From: Bacillota bacterium
Lineage (GTDB): Bacteria > Bacillota > Clostridia > Christensenellales > SZUA-584
Length of the DNA stretch: 64,000 nt
Assembly: GCA_023406895.1 (NCBI GenBank)
Contig: JAEXTV010000019.1
Span: 1-64,000 of the forward strand
Direction: 5' to 3'
Below, piece after piece: positions 60,253 to 64,000 of this stretch. Position 1 is the stretch's first letter, and each line of letters opens with the position of its first letter. The translations under genes and the position numbers were made by a program. The notes under the pieces were generated by a model. It had not been told where the DNA came from. It worked only from the letters and a program-made list of their open reading frames with translations, and did not search any database.

Positions 60253-60379
60253 TGATACTATTCCTGAATGCAATGAGGAGTACGGAACCAATTATCGAAA
60301 TGGATATTTATGCATAGGCATAATAAATATAGATTATCCAATAATATAAACGATTGGCTTGTTAGAATCGCAATTTTGA
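60251..60379 (+). pseudogene. Decayed duplicate of an internal part of the response-regulator gene
   Basis: These 129 bases match 60897-61043 inside the following gene (tttgatactattcctgaatg and onward) with few substitutions and one deletion of about 20 bases after aacga. It lacks a start and any receiver domain, so it is a fragment left by duplication or by loss of a paralogous regulator. Confidence 0.85.
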
Positions 60380-60409
60380 AGCTAACTTAATGTTGGAGAA
60401 TTTATCGAG

Positions 60410-62041
60410 ATGTTTAAGGTTTTAATTGTTGATGATGAAGAATTAATATGCGAACTAATACAGAATACCATAGACTGGGATAAAATCGGAGCTAAATGTA
60501 TAGGAACCGCCTTTGACGGAAATTCGGCTTATAAAAAAATTAAAGAACTTCAACCAAATCTGATAATAACAGACATACTTATACCGGGAATGGATGGGAT
60601 AAGCCTAATTAAAAAAGTGCGTGAAACCGATTCTAAATGCGGTTTTATTATAGTTAGCGGTTATCAGGATTTTGATTATGTAAAAAGAGCCATGGAGTTA
60701 GGCGCCGATAATTACATTTTAAAGCCTATTGATCAGAACGAGCTTGAAAAAACAATAACAAATTCTATGAAGAAATATTTAACATTGGAAAGCAGCGATA
60801 AAAAAATAGAAGAATTGGAGCATGAAGTATCCTCGATCAAAAAAGAAAACCGAAAGAATTTTTTAAGAAAAATTATAAGTGATAACGAAATTACGTTTGA
60901 TACTATTTCTGAATGCAATGAGGAGTACGGAACCAATTATCGGAATGGATATTTTTGCACAGGCATAATAAATATAGATTACTCCAATAATATAAACGAA
61001 AAAATAATACGAAATAATCTTGGCTTGGTAGAATCGCAATTCGAGAAATTTTTAAAGGAGCAACTTGAAAGCATTATTTTTGAAGCAGACATACTACAAA
61101 CAAAAAATAATATAGTATTCATGTTAAATTATGAAAAGAAAACGGAAGACGAGCTTCTAAAATCGCTTGCCAATATGATAAGAAAGATCAGAAGCGAACA
61201 GCATGCCATATCTTTCGACATAACAATATCATTAAGCAACCCCACAACGTGCTTAAGCCAGATCAAATCAGCTTATTTGCAGGCTGTAGAAGCCAGCGAT
61301 TACAGGATAAAGGTAGGAGTAGACAGAGTAATTCGTTACAGCGATTATAATTTTGCGAAATATAACATTTATAAACTGCTGTCCATTGAGTGGGAGCATC
61401 AATTCAACTGCAATATAGATATAGGCAACATAGACGCTATTGTAGACGGTATAAGGGAGCTTTTTAATGTATTGTTCCAAATGGAGGACGTCAACCCCAA
61501 AGCATATTACGATTTAAGCGAGGCGATACTTACCAGCTTTAAAAACAAGATGCGTGTTTTATATCTTGGGATATTTGATGAAGCGGCGTATTCAGAGCTT
61601 ACCGCAGATGACAGCATAAGATATCACAGGAAAGAAAAAATAGTTGAGAATCTTCTGAGTATTATTAAAGAAACGCTCACCAAATGCACCAATGAGAAGA
61701 ACCTAAAAGATAAAAAGCCCATTAACTTTGCAAAGCAATATGTTGCCGAACACTACATGGAGAAAATACTCATAAGCGATATAACACAGAAGATATATTT
61801 AAATGATGATTATTTCTCCCTCATGTTTAAAAAAGAAACGGGCATTTGCTTCAGCGACTATGTAGTCAACTACAGAATGACCGTTGCAAGGCAGCTTCTT
61901 CGTTCCAGCGACTACTCCATCGCGGAGGTAGGAGAAAAAGTAGGTTATAACGATGTGAAGTATTTTAGCAGGATGTTCAAGAAAAACGTCGGAATCTCAC
62001 CGGGCAACTACAGTAAGCTATATGATAAAAAGGACTCATAA
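60410..62041 (+). CDS. YesN-type response regulator with AraC domain
   Basis: The 543-residue protein has a receiver domain (acidic D8/D9, phospho-acceptor D55 in ITDILIPGMDG, Lys in ILKPID), a middle region of about 300 residues typical of YesN, and a C-terminal AraC domain (about residues 435-540) with ISDITQKIYLNDDYFSLMFK. It pairs with the kinase that starts at its stop codon (TAATG overlap) and probably controls the sugar ABC transporter that begins at 63899. It is strongly AT-rich. Confidence 0.92.
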   Translation: MFKVLIVDDEELICELIQNTIDWDKIGAKCIGTAFDGNSAYKKIKELQPNLIITDILIPGMDGISLIKKVRETDSKCGFIIVSGYQDFDYVKRAMELGADNYILKPIDQNELEKTITNSMKKYLTLESSDKKIEELEHEVSSIKKENRKNFLRKIISDNEITFDTISECNEEYGTNYRNGYFCTGIINIDYSNNINEKIIRNNLGLVESQFEKFLKEQLESIIFEADILQTKNNIVFMLNYEKKTEDELLKSLANMIRKIRSEQHAISFDITISLSNPTTCLSQIKSAYLQAVEASDYRIKVGVDRVIRYSDYNFAKYNIYKLLSIEWEHQFNCNIDIGNIDAIVDGIRELFNVLFQMEDVNPKAYYDLSEAILTSFKNKMRVLYLGIFDEAAYSELTADDSIRYHRKEKIVENLLSIIKETLTKCTNEKNLKDKKPINFAKQYVAEHYMEKILISDITQKIYLNDDYFSLMFKKETGICFSDYVVNYRMTVARQLLRSSDYSIAEVGEKVGYNDVKYFSRMFKKNVGISPGNYSKLYDKKDS

Positions 62042-63894
62042 TGGTTAATGATAGCAAAAATGAGCAGAATACTTCCAACAGGAAGCATGTAAAGGCAACG
62101 CTGCGCCGCAAGGTTCTTTTTATATTACTTTTATTTATTGCGGCATCCACCGGTATCACCTTTATATATTTATTTTTCAATATTAAGGACAGCTATGATG
62201 ACTATTGCCAAGAATCCGTCAACAATATGCAGGGCGATCTCTCCGCAGTAATTAGCGCATTCGACGAAACTCTGGATGTGTATCATAATATGGATGAATT
62301 ATATGCCGTATACTGCCTATCGGGAGAAAAGACGGCTAATGAAGCTTACAGCGATATAAATACAATCTTTAACAAGCTGCAGGGCGTAGCCATTATGCAA
62401 AACGGAGCTATTACAGATCAGTATTTAAATATATCTCCAAACAGCACATTTAGCTTCCAACGCAATACTTTTGGCAATGATATTATAAGCATTGCACAAA
62501 GCCACCAACAAGACGGCACGTTTTTTATCGCCCGCGCTTACGCCAGTACTATGAAGGAATGCAGGGCAGTGCATATTGTTCACGGCAGCAACGGTCAGGC
62601 TGCCGCATTTGTATATTCAATAGACAATACATATAATTTCGTAGCGGGAAGCTCACCCGAGACTATTTTAAACAATAAATTCCAAATATATGATACTTCT
62701 TCCGGGAAAATACTCCCCGAAAGATACACCCCCTATAATTACGAAAGTCTTTTAAACGAGATTAAGCAAGGCAATAATTCAGGATTTCAAATACAGGACA
62801 GAGACACCGAATCTAATTATTATATCGGATACGCTAAATCAAGCGTTTCAAACGGTTATATCGTGTTCACCCGTTATGTAGAAAAATATGAGGCATTTTA
62901 CTCCGCAAAGCTCAAAGACCAGGGTTTCATACTTGCGGGGTACATCTGCTTTTTTATAATTATTGCGTTTTCAATGAAGCTATGGGTGTTAGATTCGGTT
63001 ATCACCATAGAAAACGCTGTATTCGACGTTGTAAAAGGAACGGTAAGCAAGAAATTTTATATGAAAAAGAACAATATATTTTATCCGATAGCAGAGACGA
63101 TAGATTTTTTACTCAACACAATAACAGATATGCTGAACAGGGAATATAAAGCAAATTTACTAAAAAAACAGGCTGAGCTTTCCATGCTGCAAAGCCAGAT
63201 AAATCCTCATTTCCTATACAATACGCTTGAATCGATACGCGCCCTTGCACTGCGTGTCGGGGCTTATGACGTGGAGAAAATGACCAAATCCCTCTCCAAT
63301 ATGTTCCGTTACACCATAAGCTGCAAAGAATTAGGCGTCACTATACAAGAAGAGCTTGCTAATGTCGATAATTATTATACCATACAGAATTACAGGTTTT
63401 CAGGCAGATTTACTTATATTAAGGAATTCAAAGAGAATTCCCCCCTGCTGATGAACTATTATATGCCAAAAATGATATTACAACCTTTGGTGGAAAACGC
63501 TATACATCACGGTCTTGAACCCAAAATCGGGAAAGGTGAATTCAGCATACGTGTTATAGAAACAAAACGCAAACTGCTTATCACTGTCAGTGACACAGGC
63601 ATCGGCATTCCCATGCAGAAGCTTATAGAAACAAACGCAAAATTAAAGAAAAATAGGACCACGGAAAATCAATATCTTAAAGGAAATATAAATCCTGTTA
63701 TCCATGGAGGTCTGGCCCTTTTAAACGTAAACGAACGTATTCTCCTTTATTTTGGCGATGAATACGGTATTACACTTTACAGTAAGGAAGGTCTGGGCAC
63801 CGATGTTGAAGTAATATTGCCTCTCATAAAAAACAAAGATGAATTTGAAGAAATAATAGAGCGACTTAACACCAAATATTCGCGAGAGGAGTAA
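62041..63894 (+). CDS. YesM-type sensor histidine kinase
   Basis: The 617-residue protein has a basic N terminus, a membrane helix (about residues 22-46), an extracellular domain to about 290, a second helix (about 295-320), and SQINPHFLYNTLES with H390. A HATPase domain follows with PLVENAIHHGLEP, SDTGIGIP and GGLALLNVNERI. It should sense a sugar or related ligand and phosphorylate the regulator just upstream. The start overlaps the regulator stop by one base. Confidence 0.92.
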   Translation: MVNDSKNEQNTSNRKHVKATLRRKVLFILLLFIAASTGITFIYLFFNIKDSYDDYCQESVNNMQGDLSAVISAFDETLDVYHNMDELYAVYCLSGEKTANEAYSDINTIFNKLQGVAIMQNGAITDQYLNISPNSTFSFQRNTFGNDIISIAQSHQQDGTFFIARAYASTMKECRAVHIVHGSNGQAAAFVYSIDNTYNFVAGSSPETILNNKFQIYDTSSGKILPERYTPYNYESLLNEIKQGNNSGFQIQDRDTESNYYIGYAKSSVSNGYIVFTRYVEKYEAFYSAKLKDQGFILAGYICFFIIIAFSMKLWVLDSVITIENAVFDVVKGTVSKKFYMKKNNIFYPIAETIDFLLNTITDMLNREYKANLLKKQAELSMLQSQINPHFLYNTLESIRALALRVGAYDVEKMTKSLSNMFRYTISCKELGVTIQEELANVDNYYTIQNYRFSGRFTYIKEFKENSPLLMNYYMPKMILQPLVENAIHHGLEPKIGKGEFSIRVIETKRKLLITVSDTGIGIPMQKLIETNAKLKKNRTTENQYLKGNINPVIHGGLALLNVNERILLYFGDEYGITLYSKEGLGTDVEVILPLIKNKDEFEEIIERLNTKYSREE

Positions 63895-63898
63895 ATAA

Positions 63899-64000
63899 TT
63901 GAAAGAAGAAATACTCCGCTTACAGAATGTTGAAAAAAGCTATTACGATTTTAAGGTGCTTGAAAACATCAATATGATTTTGTTTAAGGGCAATATTTTG
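63899..64000 (+). CDS. Sugar ABC transporter ATPase (RbsA/XylG-like), N-terminal part only
   Basis: Thirty-four codons run to the window edge. They read (L/M)KEEILRLQNVEKSYYDFKV and continue LENINMILFKGNIL, the N-terminal strand order of double-domain sugar ATPases of the RbsA/MglA group. The start is probably TTG 63899, behind AGAGGAG (63886-63892), 4 bases after the kinase stop. The Walker A lies beyond the window. Confidence 0.75.
   Translation, partial: MKEEILRLQNVEKSYYDFKVLENINMILFKGNIL

Overview
The window looks like chromosome from an anaerobic, low-oxygen-adapted Clostridia-type Firmicute. The evidence is a T-box leader, ECF vitamin transporters, YesM-type histidine kinases paired with AraC-type response regulators, a type III pantothenate kinase, ferredoxin-dependent 2-oxoacid oxidoreductase genes, a BhlA-like holin and a corrinoid methyl-transfer cluster. 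Most of 1-46 kb is rich in GC at third codon positions. From about 46.5 kb, and most strongly after 57 kb, the sequence is visibly more AT-rich and full of gene remnants. No rRNA genes, intact tRNA genes or CRISPR arrays are visible.

Layout. 0-6.7 kb: a lipoprotein, a PanT-like ECF S component with CoaX, homoserine dehydrogenase and a cupin; then an ISL3 transposase scar, a metallo-beta-lactamase-fold protein that has lost its HxHxDH ligands, and a holin-like protein. 6.9-13.9 kb: a promoter and T-box leader ahead of a complete ECF transporter (TrpP-like S component, two ATPases, T component), then indolepyruvate:ferredoxin oxidoreductase (iorAB) and a phenylacetate-CoA ligase-like enzyme. 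This reads as one aromatic amino acid uptake and oxidation locus. 14-15.7 kb: an M1-family lipoprotein peptidase. 16-30.7 kb: a nearly complete chitobiose route, with GH94 chitobiose phosphorylase, phosphohexomutase, ROK-like kinase, NagA and NagB, then a sensor kinase, sugar-binding lipoprotein, two permeases, response regulator and MsmX-type ATPase. 31.5-39.6 kb: aldose epimerase, PepT-like peptidase and a sulfur amino acid block (MalY/PatB-like, MetB/MetC-like, Rrf2 regulator, CysK, O-acetylhomoserine sulfhydrylase). 40-46.2 kb: secDF and an HD protein / cysteine desulfurase / TtcA-like operon.

46.5-49.3 kb is mobile-element debris: a nucleotidyltransferase, the 3' half of a tRNA-Gly gene with its terminator (an integration scar), an ICE-type ParB gene cut by an IS3-family element, and decayed sequence. 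49.4-60 kb holds a corrinoid methyl-transfer island. It contains an URO-D-type methyltransferase with an extra C-terminal thioredoxin-like domain, a CobW-type GTPase, a BioB-like radical SAM protein, a ferredoxin/ASKHA corrinoid activator, two DUF2284 proteins, two corrinoid proteins and a PocR/AraC regulator. It also contains a cobalamin riboswitch that controls a DUF4430 protein plus an ECF S component. No MtaB, MttB or MtbB type substrate methyltransferase is visible, so the methyl donor is unknown. I consider this island the best candidate for an undescribed system. 60-64 kb carries a second two-component system and the start of a sugar ABC ATPase, preceded by a decayed duplicate of part of the response-regulator gene.

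Dispersed intergenic repeats punctuate the GC-rich part. Three copies of a roughly 200-230 bp composite repeat each begin directly at the end of an intrinsic terminator.
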